A stretch of DNA of 64,000 nt from CAVRZR01 sp964354215 (GTDB taxonomy: Bacteria; Actinomycetota; Coriobacteriia; Anaerosomatales; CAVRZR01), in assembly GCA_964354215.1 (NCBI GenBank), contig CAYGYT010000004.1:27514-91513 (forward strand). Direction: 5' to 3'. The notes below the pieces were generated by a model. The model saw only the letters and a program-made list of their open reading frames with translations, had not been told where the DNA came from and did not search any database. Made by a program: the position numbers and the translations under genes. Positions 1 through 8,226 of this stretch are shown in pieces. How positions within the stretch are numbered: position 1 is the first letter of the stretch; each line of letters starts with the position of its first letter.

Positions 1-66
1 GTTGTCGGCATGGTCATAGGACTCATCGGCTCCGGGTTCGCCCTGCGCCGCTATCTCAAGGTCTAG
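1..66 (+). CDS. ftsX: FtsX C-terminal end (partial)
   Basis: Only the last 21 codons are inside the window. They encode a hydrophobic stretch followed by Ala-Leu-Arg-Arg-Tyr-Leu-Lys-Val and a TAG stop. This matches the usual end of the cell-division permease-like protein FtsX: the last transmembrane helix, then a basic RRYLKV-type tail. FtsX with FtsE controls peptidoglycan hydrolases at the division site. The assignment is supported by context, because ftsEX often lies next to a Ctp protease and smpB in Actinobacteria, and both follow here. The fragment is too short to be certain. Confidence 0.6.
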   Translation, partial: VVGMVIGLIGSGFALRRYLKV

Positions 67-103
67 CGCGACACCCTCTCGCGCGTTCACGGAAACGGAT
101 CAC

Positions 104-1303
104 ATGGACAGGTTCTTTCGCCTCCTGCTCGTAGCGGGGTTGGTCGCCATACTCGTTCTCGGCGCGTTCGCCGGCGGGATCATCTTCGACCGGCAGACAA
201 ATCGCATCGATGGGCTCATGAGCGTCACCACCCCGGGCCAGAGCATCGCCGATACGGTCAGCGAGGTCGAGGACCTTCTTCTCGACCAGGCACTCAAACC
301 GCCGAACGAGACCTCGGCGACCGCCGGCGCGATCCAGGGTCTTCTCGACTCCACGGGTGACAAGTACGCGAACTACTTCGACCCGCGTCACTTCAAGTAC
401 TTCAACGAGCAGAGCGCCGGCGAGTTCGGTGGCATCGGCGTCACGATCGGGGAGAAGGACGGTCAAGCCTACGTCGTCACGGTCATGCCGAACACGCCCG
501 CTGCGAAAGCCGGAATCAAGACCGATGACATCTTCGTCTCGGTCGACGGCGTGAAGCGCGACAAGTGGACGAGCGACGAGATCGTCAAGCGAGTGCGCGG
601 CGATGCTGGCACGAAGGTGAAAGTCGTGATGAAGCGAGGGAGCGAGCTCAAGACCTTCGACCTCACCCGCGCGAAGATCGAGGTGCCCAACATCGACTCG
701 CGTATGCTGCAGGACGGCATCGGCTACATCCGGCTGTACTCGTTCAACCAGCGCGCCGCCGACGACATGCGCAGAGCCATCGACTCGCTCGAGAAGAAGG
801 GCGCGAAGGCCTTCGTCCTCGACGTCCGCGACAATCCGGGGGGCCTTCTGGACCAGGCGGTCGATATCGCATCGTTGTTCGTGGCAAACGGTGTGGTTGT
901 CCGAGTTGATGAGCGCGGCAAGGCTGAGCAGTCGAGCCGAGCGACCGGCAAGGTTGCCACCAACGCGCCGGTCGCCCTGCTCGTGAACGGCAACTCGGCC
1001 TCGGCGAGCGAGATCCTCGCGGGAGCGCTCCAGGACTACGACCGGGCCACGCTTGTTGGCGAGAAGACGTTCGGAAAGGGGAGCGTGCAGACTGTCGAGA
1101 AGCTCTCCTCAGGGGGCGGCATCAAGTTCACCATTGCGCACTACCTCACGCCGAAGAAGCGCGTGATCGACGGCAAGGGAGTCACGCCCGAGCACGTCGT
1201 GAAGATGAAGCCCGAGCTACAGTACGACGCTGAGTTTCAGAAGGACAAGGCGAAGGACCTGCAGCTGCAAAAGGCCATCAAGGTGCTGCAGAGCGACCTC
1301 TAG
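104..1303 (+). CDS. S41-family C-terminal processing protease
   Basis: This is a 399-residue serine protease of the CtpA/Prc family, anchored by one N-terminal hydrophobic helix (about residues 6-28) with its body outside the membrane. A PDZ domain (about 105-190, starting EFGGIGVTI) recognises C-terminal tails of substrates. The protease core contains GYIRLYSF and DVRDNPGG. The catalytic Ser300 lies in NSASASE and Lys325 in TFGKG, 25 residues apart as in Prc. Length is normal for the family. It starts 37 bases after ftsX, so the two are probably co-transcribed, which suggests a role in cell-envelope or division-protein turnover (inference). The subfamily cannot be told from sequence alone. 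Confidence 0.93.
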   Translation: MDRFFRLLLVAGLVAILVLGAFAGGIIFDRQTNRIDGLMSVTTPGQSIADTVSEVEDLLLDQALKPPNETSATAGAIQGLLDSTGDKYANYFDPRHFKYFNEQSAGEFGGIGVTIGEKDGQAYVVTVMPNTPAAKAGIKTDDIFVSVDGVKRDKWTSDEIVKRVRGDAGTKVKVVMKRGSELKTFDLTRAKIEVPNIDSRMLQDGIGYIRLYSFNQRAADDMRRAIDSLEKKGAKAFVLDVRDNPGGLLDQAVDIASLFVANGVVVRVDERGKAEQSSRATGKVATNAPVALLVNGNSASASEILAGALQDYDRATLVGEKTFGKGSVQTVEKLSSGGGIKFTIAHYLTPKKRVIDGKGVTPEHVVKMKPELQYDAEFQKDKAKDLQLQKAIKVLQSDL

Positions 1304-1306
1304 GCC

Positions 1307-1732
1307 CTACTCTTCGTCTTCCTCGTCGTCGAGGGTGACGAAGCTCTCGAAGTCCGCGTCGACCTGCTCGAGCAGCAGGTGAGGCCGCTCCGGCACGTGC
1401 TCTTCCTCTGACTCCGGCACCGTCACGAGCGTGAGCGTCGCCGAATCGCCGAAGAGCCGGAAGCGCCAGCGCGCGCAGGGCAGCTGCTCGAAATCGAGGT
1501 AGCGGAAGCTCGCGACGTTCAGGAAGAGGCAGCCGTTCACGGCCATGGAGGCCGACTCGGGGTCGAACATGAGCTTCACGAGCGTGAAGCGACCCTCAGC
1601 CACGCCTCGCCCTTCGACCTCCCAGTGCAGGTCGAGAGTCTCGAGCGTCTCGAGCGCACGAAGCATGTCGCGCGGCGATGCGAGAGTGCCCGAAGTAACG
1701 AACGTGGGGGCAAGTGGGCGCGAGCGGTCCAT
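1307..1732 (-). CDS. Hypothetical protein, acidic tail
   Basis: A 141-residue protein with no family I recognise. It is soluble, has no signal peptide or membrane helix, and ends in a strongly acidic tail (DDEEDEE). It is the only minus-strand gene between ctp and rnr. Its stop lies 3 bases from the stop of the protease gene, so the two converge tightly with no terminator visible. Its start faces rnr across a 131-base gap that must hold promoters for both directions. High-GC coding periodicity and the clean fit between neighbours support a real gene, but function is unknown. Confidence 0.6.
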   Translation of the reverse strand: MDRSRPLAPTFVTSGTLASPRDMLRALETLETLDLHWEVEGRGVAEGRFTLVKLMFDPESASMAVNGCLFLNVASFRYLDFEQLPCARWRFRLFGDSATLTLVTVPESEEEHVPERPHLLLEQVDADFESFVTLDDEEDEE

Positions 1733-1863
1733 GCCGTTGCAGCTCCAGTGTCGGCGCCTTCAGATGCGTCCATTCTACCACCGCCGATGACGCTCGGTCT
1801 CCCAAGGGGAAGCCATCTTCTGTACGATTGGCGCGGCCTACGACGGACGGACGGGGGCGAGAC

Positions 1864-3804
1864 ATGAGCCGGGAGAAGCGCACCAAGAAGGCTCATCGCG
1901 CGGGATTCGTGGTCGGCCCCATCCTCATGACTCGCCGAGGCTACGGGTTTGTCGAAGCGCCGGAAGGCGACATCTACGTCTCCCGCCGAGACACTGCCGG
2001 GGCGATGCACCGCGACGTCGTGGCCGTGCGCCCGTACGCGCAACGCGGGGGAGAGGGCCGCTCGGGTTCGGTCGTCCGAATCGTGCAGCGTGCAAACACG
2101 ACGCTCGTTGGCCGCTACGAGCAGCACGGCGGCATCGGGATCGTCGTTGCCACCGACCCGAGGCTTCGCACCGACGTGTTCGTGCACAAGCGCGACGCGG
2201 GTGGAGCGACCGAGGGTGACTTCGTGGTCGTCCGTCTTACCGTCTACCCGGGGCGCGCCACCGCCGCTCAGGGGATCGTCGAGGAAGTCCTCGGCACACT
2301 CGATACGCCGGGCATCGGCATCGAGATCATCATCCGCGAGCACGGGCTCGAGACCGAGTTTGGTGATGAAGCGCTCGCCCAAGCTGCCGCCGAGACGCTC
2401 GACATCGAGACGGCCCTCGCGTCCGAGCCGGACCGCGAAGATGTGCGCGACTGGTTCACGGTCACTATCGACCCCGTCGACGCGCGCGACTTCGATGACG
2501 CGATCACGCTCGAGCGTGTGGACGGGCGGGTGCGCCTTGGCGTGCACATCGCCGACGTCTCGCACTACGTTGGGTGGGACTCTGCGATCGACGAGGAAGC
2601 GCGGCGGAGAGCGACGAGCGTGTACCTCGTGGACCGCGTGCTCCCGATGCTCCCCGAGGAGCTCTCCAATGGCATCTGCTCGCTCAACCCAGGCGAGGAC
2701 CGGCTCGCCTTCTCGGTCGTCATGGACCTCGACGACAACGCGGTCGTGCAGTCGTACCGGCTGTTCCCAAGCGTCATGCGTTCGGACCGCCGCTTCAACT
2801 ACGACGAGGTCGAGTCCTGGCTCGACGGGGAAGCGTCGTTCCCTGACGCCGAGAGCGAGCGTCTCCTGCGTGACTTCGCCCGCATCGCAGTTGCGATCGG
2901 GAAGCGACGCGTAGCGCGAGGCGGCCTGGACTTCGAGTCCGTGGAAGCGAAGGTGCGCCTTGCCGAGGACGGAACGCCGCTCGAGGTCATTCTTCGGCAG
3001 CGAACGCAGGCCACGAACATGATCGAAGAGGCGATGATCCTCGCGAACGAGGTCGTCGCCGGGCATATGACGCGGGCGAAGGCGCCCATGGTGTACCGGA
3101 TTCACGAAGACCCGGACCCCGAGGCCCTCTCGCAGATCGCGGTCATCCTCAAGGAGTTCGACTACCCGATCAAGGACGTCCACGGCGCGTCGCCCGCGAC
3201 GTTCCAGAGGATCATCGCGTTCGCACACACGCGCCCCGAGAAGCTCCTCATCAACTCGCTGCTCTTGCGAGCGATGGAGCGCGCTCGCTATGTCGACTAC
3301 CTCGCGCCGCACTTTGGACTCGCGAGCCCGGCATACTGCCACTTCACGTCGCCCATACGGCGCTACCCAGACCTCATCGTGCACCGGCTGCTCAAGGCGC
3401 AGTTGCGCGGCAGGCTCGAGAAGGACCCGAACGCGGTCCGCATGGCGCCCGAGCTCGAGTGGCTCGCGGAGCACTCGTCGGTCATGGAGCGCGAAGCAGA
3501 GTCGGCCGAGCACGATTCGGTTCGTCTCAAGCTCTGCGAGCTCATGGCCGAGCACGTGGGGGAGGTCTTCCCCGGGATCATCACCGGCGTGCAGTCCTTC
3601 GGCTTGTTCGTGCAGCTTGAGAACACCGCAGAGGGTCTCGTGCACGTCGAGGCGATGACGGATGACTACTACAAGCTCGACGCGGAGCACTTCGTGCTCG
3701 TTGGTGAGGACAACGGACGCCGATACCGACTGGGGCAGCGCCTCGCGGTACGTATCCTCAGCGTGAGCGTGGGCGAGTCACGGATCGACTTCGAGCTCGC
3801 GTAG
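1864..3804 (+). CDS. rnr: Ribonuclease R (RNB-domain exoribonuclease)
   Basis: A 646-residue 3'-5' exoribonuclease. The order is N-terminal OB/cold-shock domains, an RNB catalytic domain with the metal-binding signature DPVDARDFDDAI, and a C-terminal S1 RNA-binding domain (GIITGVQSFGLFVQL). RNase R degrades structured RNA and works with SmpB/tmRNA in trans-translation; smpB and ssrA lie about 3 kb downstream. The open frame extends upstream to 1714, but those residues are low complexity and out of character. The ATG at 1864, preceded by a GGGGGCGA ribosome site and starting Met-Ser-Arg-Glu-Lys, is the better start. Length is slightly short for RNase R but complete. Confidence 0.93.
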   Translation: MSREKRTKKAHRAGFVVGPILMTRRGYGFVEAPEGDIYVSRRDTAGAMHRDVVAVRPYAQRGGEGRSGSVVRIVQRANTTLVGRYEQHGGIGIVVATDPRLRTDVFVHKRDAGGATEGDFVVVRLTVYPGRATAAQGIVEEVLGTLDTPGIGIEIIIREHGLETEFGDEALAQAAAETLDIETALASEPDREDVRDWFTVTIDPVDARDFDDAITLERVDGRVRLGVHIADVSHYVGWDSAIDEEARRRATSVYLVDRVLPMLPEELSNGICSLNPGEDRLAFSVVMDLDDNAVVQSYRLFPSVMRSDRRFNYDEVESWLDGEASFPDAESERLLRDFARIAVAIGKRRVARGGLDFESVEAKVRLAEDGTPLEVILRQRTQATNMIEEAMILANEVVAGHMTRAKAPMVYRIHEDPDPEALSQIAVILKEFDYPIKDVHGASPATFQRIIAFAHTRPEKLLINSLLLRAMERARYVDYLAPHFGLASPAYCHFTSPIRRYPDLIVHRLLKAQLRGRLEKDPNAVRMAPELEWLAEHSSVMEREAESAEHDSVRLKLCELMAEHVGEVFPGIITGVQSFGLFVQLENTAEGLVHVEAMTDDYYKLDAEHFVLVGEDNGRRYRLGQRLAVRILSVSVGESRIDFELA

Positions 3805-3928
3805 CGCCGCCAGCCCGCCGACGGCTCGGCAACGGTGCGCCACGAGTGCGTGACACAGCGTGACAGCCACTGCCTCGCGGTCGCACGCTGGGGGAGGCCG
3901 CACACACCCACTCGCACGGGAGGCCCCC

Positions 3929-4856
3929 ATGTACGACGTCTGCATCGTCGGCGCCGGCCCCGCCGGCTCCACTCTGGCACGTCTGATCGGCGACCGGTGC
4001 CGCGTGTTGCTCGTGGATAGGCGACGCCTCGACGAACCGCCCGCCGACGGCGGACGAGTGAAGCCCTGTGGCGGACTGCTTGCGCCGAAAGCCCAANNNN
4101 NNNNNNNNNNNNNNNNNNNNNNNNNNNNNNNNNNNNNNNNNNNNNNNNNNNNNNNNNNNNNNNNNNNNNNNNNNNNNNNNNNNNNNNNNNNNNNNNGTCG
4201 TCGGCGCAGACGGTGCGCGGTCGATCGTGCGCCGTCTGGCATGCGGTGATTGGCCGCAACCCGCTCGGTACGCCGCTGTGCAGGCCGCGTTCGCCTCGGC
4301 CGGCGGTGATCCGTTCTATGGCGCTGTATTCGACCGATCCCTGACCGACTTCTACGGCTGGACGATTCCGAAGGGCGGCGTAACGCTCGTCGGACTCGCT
4401 GTGCCGCCAGGCGCCGGGACGCGGGCGAGGTTCGAGTCGTTCGTTTCCCGCGTGCGTGAAGCCGGCTTCTGTGTGGGTCCGGAACTCTCGCGCGAGAGCA
4501 CTACGGTCGTTCGGCCGACGAGCACGCGCGAGCTGCTGTGCGGCTGGGACGGTGTGGCACTCGTCGGAGAGGCAGCAGGGTTCATCAGCCCGAGTTCAGC
4601 CGAGGGCATCAGCTACGCGCTCAGGAGTGCGAGACTACTGGCTGGCGCGTTGGAACCCGGCATTGCAGGGGCTACCGAGCGGTATCGCGCCTCGGCACTG
4701 CCTCTGCGCGCGGACATCGCCGCACGCATCGTGAAATCGCAGGCGATCTACTCCACGCCAACGAGACACCTGCTCATGCGAAGCGGGATTCGCGCTATCC
4801 GCCTTCCGGTCGACAGCGCGAGAGATGCGCGACCCGCCGAGGCGCTCGGGTTCTGA
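3929..4856 (+). CDS. Geranylgeranyl-reductase-family FAD oxidoreductase, interrupted by assembly gap
   Basis: The N-terminus begins with a Rossmann FAD-binding motif (GAGPAGS, residues 8-14). It runs into the N gap at 4097-4196. The C-terminal part resumes with VGADGARS, the second FAD motif, and continues with a GEAAGFISP region typical of geranylgeranyl reductase / digeranylglycerophospholipid reductase relatives. Such enzymes reduce isoprenoid double bonds or act as general flavin dehydrogenases; the substrate here is unknown. The two halves lie in different reading frames across the 100 N. This means the gap is a placeholder and the true missing length is unknown, so the gene need not be broken. 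Start ATG 3929 follows GGGAGG. Confidence 0.78.
4097..4196. other. Assembly gap (100 N)
   Basis: A run of exactly 100 N inside the geranylgeranyl-reductase-like gene. The flanking coding halves are out of frame with each other, so the length is nominal. Confidence 0.99.
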
Positions 4857-4955
4857 CCGTCCCCCAGTGGTCCCCTCCCCCTCGCCTGTGGCACCTGTCC
4901 ACGCGCGCGAGTACACTGGCTGGACACTTGTTCGATACGCCGAGGAGGCTCTTTG

Positions 4956-6035
4956 ATGCGTTCTCAGTCACTCGAGTTCCTGCGCTCCCTCATCGAAGCG
5001 CCGTCACCGTCGGGCTACGAGCAGCCGGCCGCGCGTGTCTTTCGCGACTACGTGACGCCGTTCGCTGACGAGGTCGACACCAATGTCATGGGCTCGGTCC
5101 ATGCGACGCTCCTCGGCAGTGCCGCGGAACGTGCCGATGGTGGTCGCACGAGCGTCATGCTCGCCGGCCACATCGACGAGATCGGCATGATGGTCACCTA
5201 CGTCATGGAGGCTGGGTTCCTGGCGTTCAAGTCGATCGGCGGCGTAGACGAGGCCGTGTTGCCGGGCATGCGCGTGCACGTGCACACGAAGGACGGCGCG
5301 CTGCTCGGGCTCCTCGGCAGGCTTCCGATTCACCTGCTCGAGGACGAGGAGCGCAAGAGCGTCACCAAGATGCACAAGCTCTTCATCGATCTGGGCCTTC
5401 CCGCCGAGAAGGTCAAGAAGACCGTGCGCATCGGCGACCCGATCACCTTTGCCGTGGGATTCGAGAAGTTCGGCGAAGGTATGGCCGTCTCGCGAGCCTT
5501 CGACGACAAGATGGGCGCCTGGATCTGCGCCGAGGTGCTCCGCGAGGTCAAGAAACGCGGTGGCGCCAAGGTCGACGTCATCGCCGCGGCTACGGTGCAG
5601 GAGGAGGTCGGCTTGCGGGGTGGGACGACGAGCGCGTACGGAGTCGACCCCACGATCGGCATTGCCGTCGAGGTCGGGCACGCGACCGACTATCCGGACG
5701 TGGACAAGCGCAAGCACGGCGAGGCCGACTGCGGCAAGGGACCGATCATCGCTCGCGGTCCCAATATCAACCCGGCACTCTTCGACCTGTTGGTAAAGGC
5801 CGCCGAGAAGGTGAAGGTGCCCCACCAGTTCGGCGGGGAGCCGCGCGGGACGGGCACGGACGCGAACGCCATCCAGCTCGCTCGCGGAGGCAAGGCGGCG
5901 GCGCTCATCAGCGTGCCGGTACGCTACATGCACACGCCCAATGAGGTGCTGGCGCTCACCGACCTCGACTCGAGCGTGAAGCTCCTCGTCGAGTTCGTGC
6001 GCTCGCTCGACCCGGAGACCGACTACACGCCGTAA
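4956..6035 (+). CDS. M42-family metallo-aminopeptidase / deblocking peptidase
   Basis: A 359-residue cytoplasmic peptidase of the M42 family (tetrahedral TET/FrvX/PepA-type aminopeptidases, usually with two Zn or Co ions). Visible signatures are AGHIDEIGMM (first metal His and Asp), DDKMGAW (bridging Asp), QEEVGLRG (catalytic and metal Glu residues), and a late MHTPNEV holding the last metal His. Length is typical. An ATG at 4956 sits 7 bases after AGGAGG (4943-4948); the TTG three bases earlier is a worse start. It probably removes N-terminal residues from peptides after proteasome- or protease-mediated breakdown. Confidence 0.92.
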   Translation: MRSQSLEFLRSLIEAPSPSGYEQPAARVFRDYVTPFADEVDTNVMGSVHATLLGSAAERADGGRTSVMLAGHIDEIGMMVTYVMEAGFLAFKSIGGVDEAVLPGMRVHVHTKDGALLGLLGRLPIHLLEDEERKSVTKMHKLFIDLGLPAEKVKKTVRIGDPITFAVGFEKFGEGMAVSRAFDDKMGAWICAEVLREVKKRGGAKVDVIAAATVQEEVGLRGGTTSAYGVDPTIGIAVEVGHATDYPDVDKRKHGEADCGKGPIIARGPNINPALFDLLVKAAEKVKVPHQFGGEPRGTGTDANAIQLARGGKAAALISVPVRYMHTPNEVLALTDLDSSVKLLVEFVRSLDPETDYTP

Positions 6036-6085
6036 GCGGCAGGGCGGTCGGCCGAGCGAACGCTCGAGCAGTTGGTGGATTCGGC

Positions 6086-6114
6086 TTGACGGCCTCTCCG
6101 TTCGGGCGTACCCT
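6086..6114 (+). promoter_or_regulatory. Sigma70-type promoter of the toxin-antitoxin operon
   Basis: TTGACG (6086-6091) and TACCCT (6109-6114) are separated by exactly 17 bases, a good match to a housekeeping promoter. The site lies just upstream of the ribbon-helix-helix antitoxin gene and of the GGTATGACC direct repeats. Confidence 0.55.
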
Positions 6115-6115
6115 C

Positions 6116-6148
6116 GGTATGACCGGAGGTAACACCACGGGTATGACC
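6116..6148. repeat. Direct repeats GGTATGACC, candidate antitoxin operator
   Basis: Two exact copies of the 9-mer GGTATGACC lie at 6116-6124 and 6140-6148, 24 bases apart start to start. They sit between the promoter -10 box and the start of the CopG-type antitoxin. RHH antitoxins bind short repeated operators to autoregulate. The role is inferred from position. Confidence 0.5.
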
Positions 6149-6162
6149 AAGGGGAGGCGGCC

Positions 6163-6477
6163 GTGGTCGCCAAGATCACCATCTCGCTTCCGGACGCCCT
6201 GCTCGAGGAGATCGACGCCCGTGCCACCGAGCATGGCGGGTCTCGCAGCGGGTTCATCCAGGAGGCGGCGGCGCGCTACGTGGCGAGCCTCGACGAGGAC
6301 GCCTCCCGCACCGAGCGCGAGCGGAGGGTTCTCGAAGCGCTCGAGGGCATGAAGGCGATGCGGGACCTGCCCCTGCTGGATTCGCGACCATCGATCGAGA
6401 TCCTAAGGGAGATCAGAGAGACAGATGACTCGGCCCCGCTCAGAGGGATTGAGCCATCCCAGGAGCGGCCGAAGTGA
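6163..6477 (+). CDS. Ribbon-helix-helix antitoxin (CopG-like)
   Basis: A 104-residue protein. Its first 45 residues form a ribbon-helix-helix DNA-binding unit (KITISLPDALLEEIDARA, then a second helix with SRSGFIQEAAARY). The rest would be the toxin-binding tail. The GTG start at 6163 follows GGGGAGG at 6151-6157. It overlaps the PIN-domain gene downstream by 4 bases (GTGA), the classic coupled layout of a type II toxin-antitoxin pair. The antitoxin is expected to neutralise the PIN nuclease and to repress its own promoter through the upstream repeats. Confidence 0.85.
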   Translation: MVAKITISLPDALLEEIDARATEHGGSRSGFIQEAAARYVASLDEDASRTERERRVLEALEGMKAMRDLPLLDSRPSIEILREIRETDDSAPLRGIEPSQERPK

Positions 6478-6875
6478 GAACGGACGTCGCGGTCATCGAC
6501 TCGTCGTTCGGCATCAAATGGTTCCGAAGCGAGGAGGGGACGGAAGCCGCCGACGAACTGCTCGTTCGGCAAGCTCGAGGTGACGTTACGATCTGCATGC
6601 CGTCGCATGTGCTGCATGAGATTCTCGGCGTCGTCCGGCGCGAGCGGGGAGTGGCGCATCTTGTTGAAGCACACCAGCGGCTCATGCTCGCGGGCATAGC
6701 GATTCGGCGACTCGACCTTGAGTTGCTGCTGGCTGCAGTCGAGGAATGCGATTACCTCCACTGCTCCTTCTACGACTCACTCGCTCCAGCGTTGGCGTCG
6801 CTCCTGGATGCGCCGCTCTACTCGGCGGATCGCCGGGCGCATGCCGATTACCCCGGTGTAGTGCTCTTGGGCTAA
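6474..6875 (+). CDS. PIN-domain toxin (VapC-like ribonuclease)
   Basis: A 133-residue PIN-domain protein. The first acidic residue is in VIDSS (Asp9), a conserved Glu follows in the SHVLHEIL segment, and later acidic residues lie in the CSFYDSLAPALA helix and the YSADRRAH segment. This is the pattern of Mg-dependent ribonucleases of the VapC type. It uses a GTG start overlapping the antitoxin stop. The likely role is RNA cleavage, with tRNA or mRNA as unknown target, held in check by the RHH protein. Length and operon order fit the family. A broken or inactive toxin cannot be excluded without a structure-based check of all four acidic residues. Confidence 0.82.
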   Translation: MRTDVAVIDSSFGIKWFRSEEGTEAADELLVRQARGDVTICMPSHVLHEILGVVRRERGVAHLVEAHQRLMLAGIAIRRLDLELLLAAVEECDYLHCSFYDSLAPALASLLDAPLYSADRRAHADYPGVVLLG

Positions 6876-6944
6876 GCCCCTCGCGGACACTCGCCGACAA
6901 CCGCCGGGTGCTAGCATGAAGCCTCTACTACCGGCTGGGACGGC

Positions 6945-7415
6945 ATGGAACGCGAGACACGAAACATCGCCACCAACAAGAAGGCCTACCACGACTACTT
7001 CGTGGACGAGGTCTTCGAGACGGGCATCGCACTGACCGGTACCGAGGTGAAATCGCTTCGGCAGAACAAGGCTAGTCTGCGCGACAGTTTCGCGACCGTG
7101 CGCAAGGGCGAAGTGTGGCTCCAGAACGTCCACATCGCTGCCTACAGTCACGGGAATCGCGCGAATGTGGACCCCATGCGGGCGCGGAAGCTCCTGCTTC
7201 ACAAGAAGGAGATCCGCTACCTCCTAGGCAAGACGAAGGAGCACGGCTACACGCTCGTGCCGCTCAAGCTCTACTTCTCGCCCGCGAACATCGTGAAGGT
7301 CGAGCTCGGCCTCGCGCGGGGCAAGAAGCAGTACGACAAGCGTGCGTCGATTGCCGAGCGGGACCAGAAGCGCGACGTCGAGCGCGCGCTGCGCGACCGG
7401 CAGAAGGGCGAGTAA
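6945..7415 (+). CDS. smpB: SsrA-binding protein SmpB
   Basis: A 156-residue SmpB, the protein partner of tmRNA in ribosome rescue. The signatures are complete: NKKAYHDYFV at the start, TGTEVKSLRQ, a central ARKLLLHKKEI stretch, and the basic C-terminal tail (GKKQYDKRASIAERDQKRD) that mimics a codon in the decoding centre. ATG 6945 is preceded by a weak GGGACGG. It lies 144 bases upstream of the ssrA gene, and both are needed for trans-translation, so the arrangement is functional as well as positional. Confidence 0.97.
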   Translation: MERETRNIATNKKAYHDYFVDEVFETGIALTGTEVKSLRQNKASLRDSFATVRKGEVWLQNVHIAAYSHGNRANVDPMRARKLLLHKKEIRYLLGKTKEHGYTLVPLKLYFSPANIVKVELGLARGKKQYDKRASIAERDQKRDVERALRDRQKGE

Positions 7416-7475
7416 CCCGGAGGCTGCCAGGTGGTAGACACCGCGGCGGCTCGTCTACCGTATCGTCTTCGGCGG

Positions 7476-7481
7476 TATAAT
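7476..7481 (+). promoter_or_regulatory. Perfect TATAAT -10 box upstream of tmRNA
   Basis: TATAAT at 7476-7481 follows a GGTAGAC/GTCTACC hairpin (7433-7459) that may end smpB transcription. No convincing -35 box lies 17 bases upstream. If used, it would give a tmRNA precursor with about 70 extra 5' bases for RNase P to remove. Confidence 0.4.
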
Positions 7482-7559
7482 CCTTGCTGCTGCCTTCTAC
7501 TTGCCGCGACTATCGCGGGCAGCGCGCACGTTGACACGTCGGTACATGCGTCACCTTTC

Positions 7560-7911
7560 GGGGGCGACTGGATTCGACACGATAGTTCTGAGGGAAGAAG
7601 CAGGCCGAGGTCTCCTCACCTCGCTAAACAGGGGTACCGACGCTCAAACGTCGACAATAACTACGCACTCGCTGCCTAAATAGAGCAGCGACGCCGCCCG
7701 GTACGCGTCCCCGGTACCGGTCCCGGCGTCACTCAGGGGACTGCCACACCGGACGTAGGCGGTATGCCGGTGTGAAAGATGGAACCGCCTGGGCAACGGC
7801 ACGCGGGTCAACGGGTGTCGCCTGAGCCGAGAACCTAACCGGTGACTGAGCCTGGAGATGCTTCCCAGGGGGCTTTCGTGGACCGGAGTTCGATTCTCCG
7901 CGCCTCCACCA
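7560..7911 (+). ncRNA. ssrA: Transfer-messenger RNA (tmRNA)
   Basis: A one-piece tmRNA of 352 bases. The 5' acceptor strand GGGGGCG (7560-7566) pairs with CGCCTCC (7901-7907), including the G3:U70 wobble that alanyl-tRNA synthetase needs. ACCA follows at 7908-7911 and the T arm GGAGTTCGATTCTCC is at 7885-7899. The conserved GACTGGATTCGACA follows the 5' end. The tag frame ends in Asn-Val-Asp-Asn-Asn-Tyr-Ala-Leu-Ala-Ala and TAA (7647-7679), the classical YALAA degradation tag. The exact resume codon was not settled. It works with the SmpB encoded just upstream. Confidence 0.96.
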
Positions 7912-7920
7912 GCAACCTAC

Positions 7921-7948
7921 GAGGCCTCGGCGATCGCGCCGAGGCCTC
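7921..7948 (+). terminator. Perfect 12-bp hairpin after tmRNA
   Basis: GAGGCCTCGGCG and its exact reverse complement CGCCGAGGCCTC are separated by ATCG, 9 bases after the tmRNA CCA end. This is very likely the ssrA terminator, although no T-run follows before the assembly gap. Confidence 0.65.
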
Positions 7949-7964
7949 GCGCGCATTACGAGGG

Positions 7965-8064
7965 NNNNNNNNNNNNNNNNNNNNNNNNNNNNNNNNNNNN
8001 NNNNNNNNNNNNNNNNNNNNNNNNNNNNNNNNNNNNNNNNNNNNNNNNNNNNNNNNNNNNNNNN
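7965..8064. other. Assembly gap (100 N)
   Basis: A run of exactly 100 N, directly after the strong tmRNA terminator hairpin and at the edge of the accessory island. The length is nominal. Confidence 0.99.
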
Positions 8065-8176
8065 GGGAGCCGTGCCCTCCGGGTCAGCGTCAACTGCTGT
8101 TCGAGGGGTGAGTGCTCGGTCGGTGCTTCGAGGCGAGACGCAGGCAGAGTTTGTCGTTTTGGATTTACCTAGCCAT

Positions 8177-8207
8177 AACGACGACAATTTGCTAGATTGT
8201 CGTTGTT
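8177..8207. promoter_or_regulatory. Inverted repeat upstream of fic, candidate operator
   Basis: AACGACGACAAT (8177-8188) and ATTGTCGTTGTT (8196-8207) form an inverted repeat matching at 11 of 12 positions around a 7-base spacer. A further TTGTCGTT half-like copy lies just upstream, near 8151. The repeat ends 19 bases before the fic ATG, so it is well placed to bind a repressor. Confidence 0.5.
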
Positions 8208-8226
8208 GAGTTTCTGAGGGTGTGCG

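Larger units (their letters stand above)
7912..8226. other. Non-coding stretch between tmRNA and fic
   Basis: This 315-base stretch holds the tmRNA terminator hairpin, a 100-N assembly gap and an AT-richer segment (from about 8145) with an inverted repeat in front of fic. I see no gene in the resolved bases. A gene hidden in the gap cannot be excluded. Confidence 0.8.

Noticed and set aside
1576..3690. 704-residue minus-strand open frame antisense to RNase R
   Set aside because: No recognisable domains; RNase R on the plus strand explains the region fully.
7531..7536. TTGACA as the -35 box of tmRNA
   Set aside because: No -10 box lies 16-18 bases downstream before the tmRNA 5' end, so the perfect TATAAT further upstream is the better candidate.
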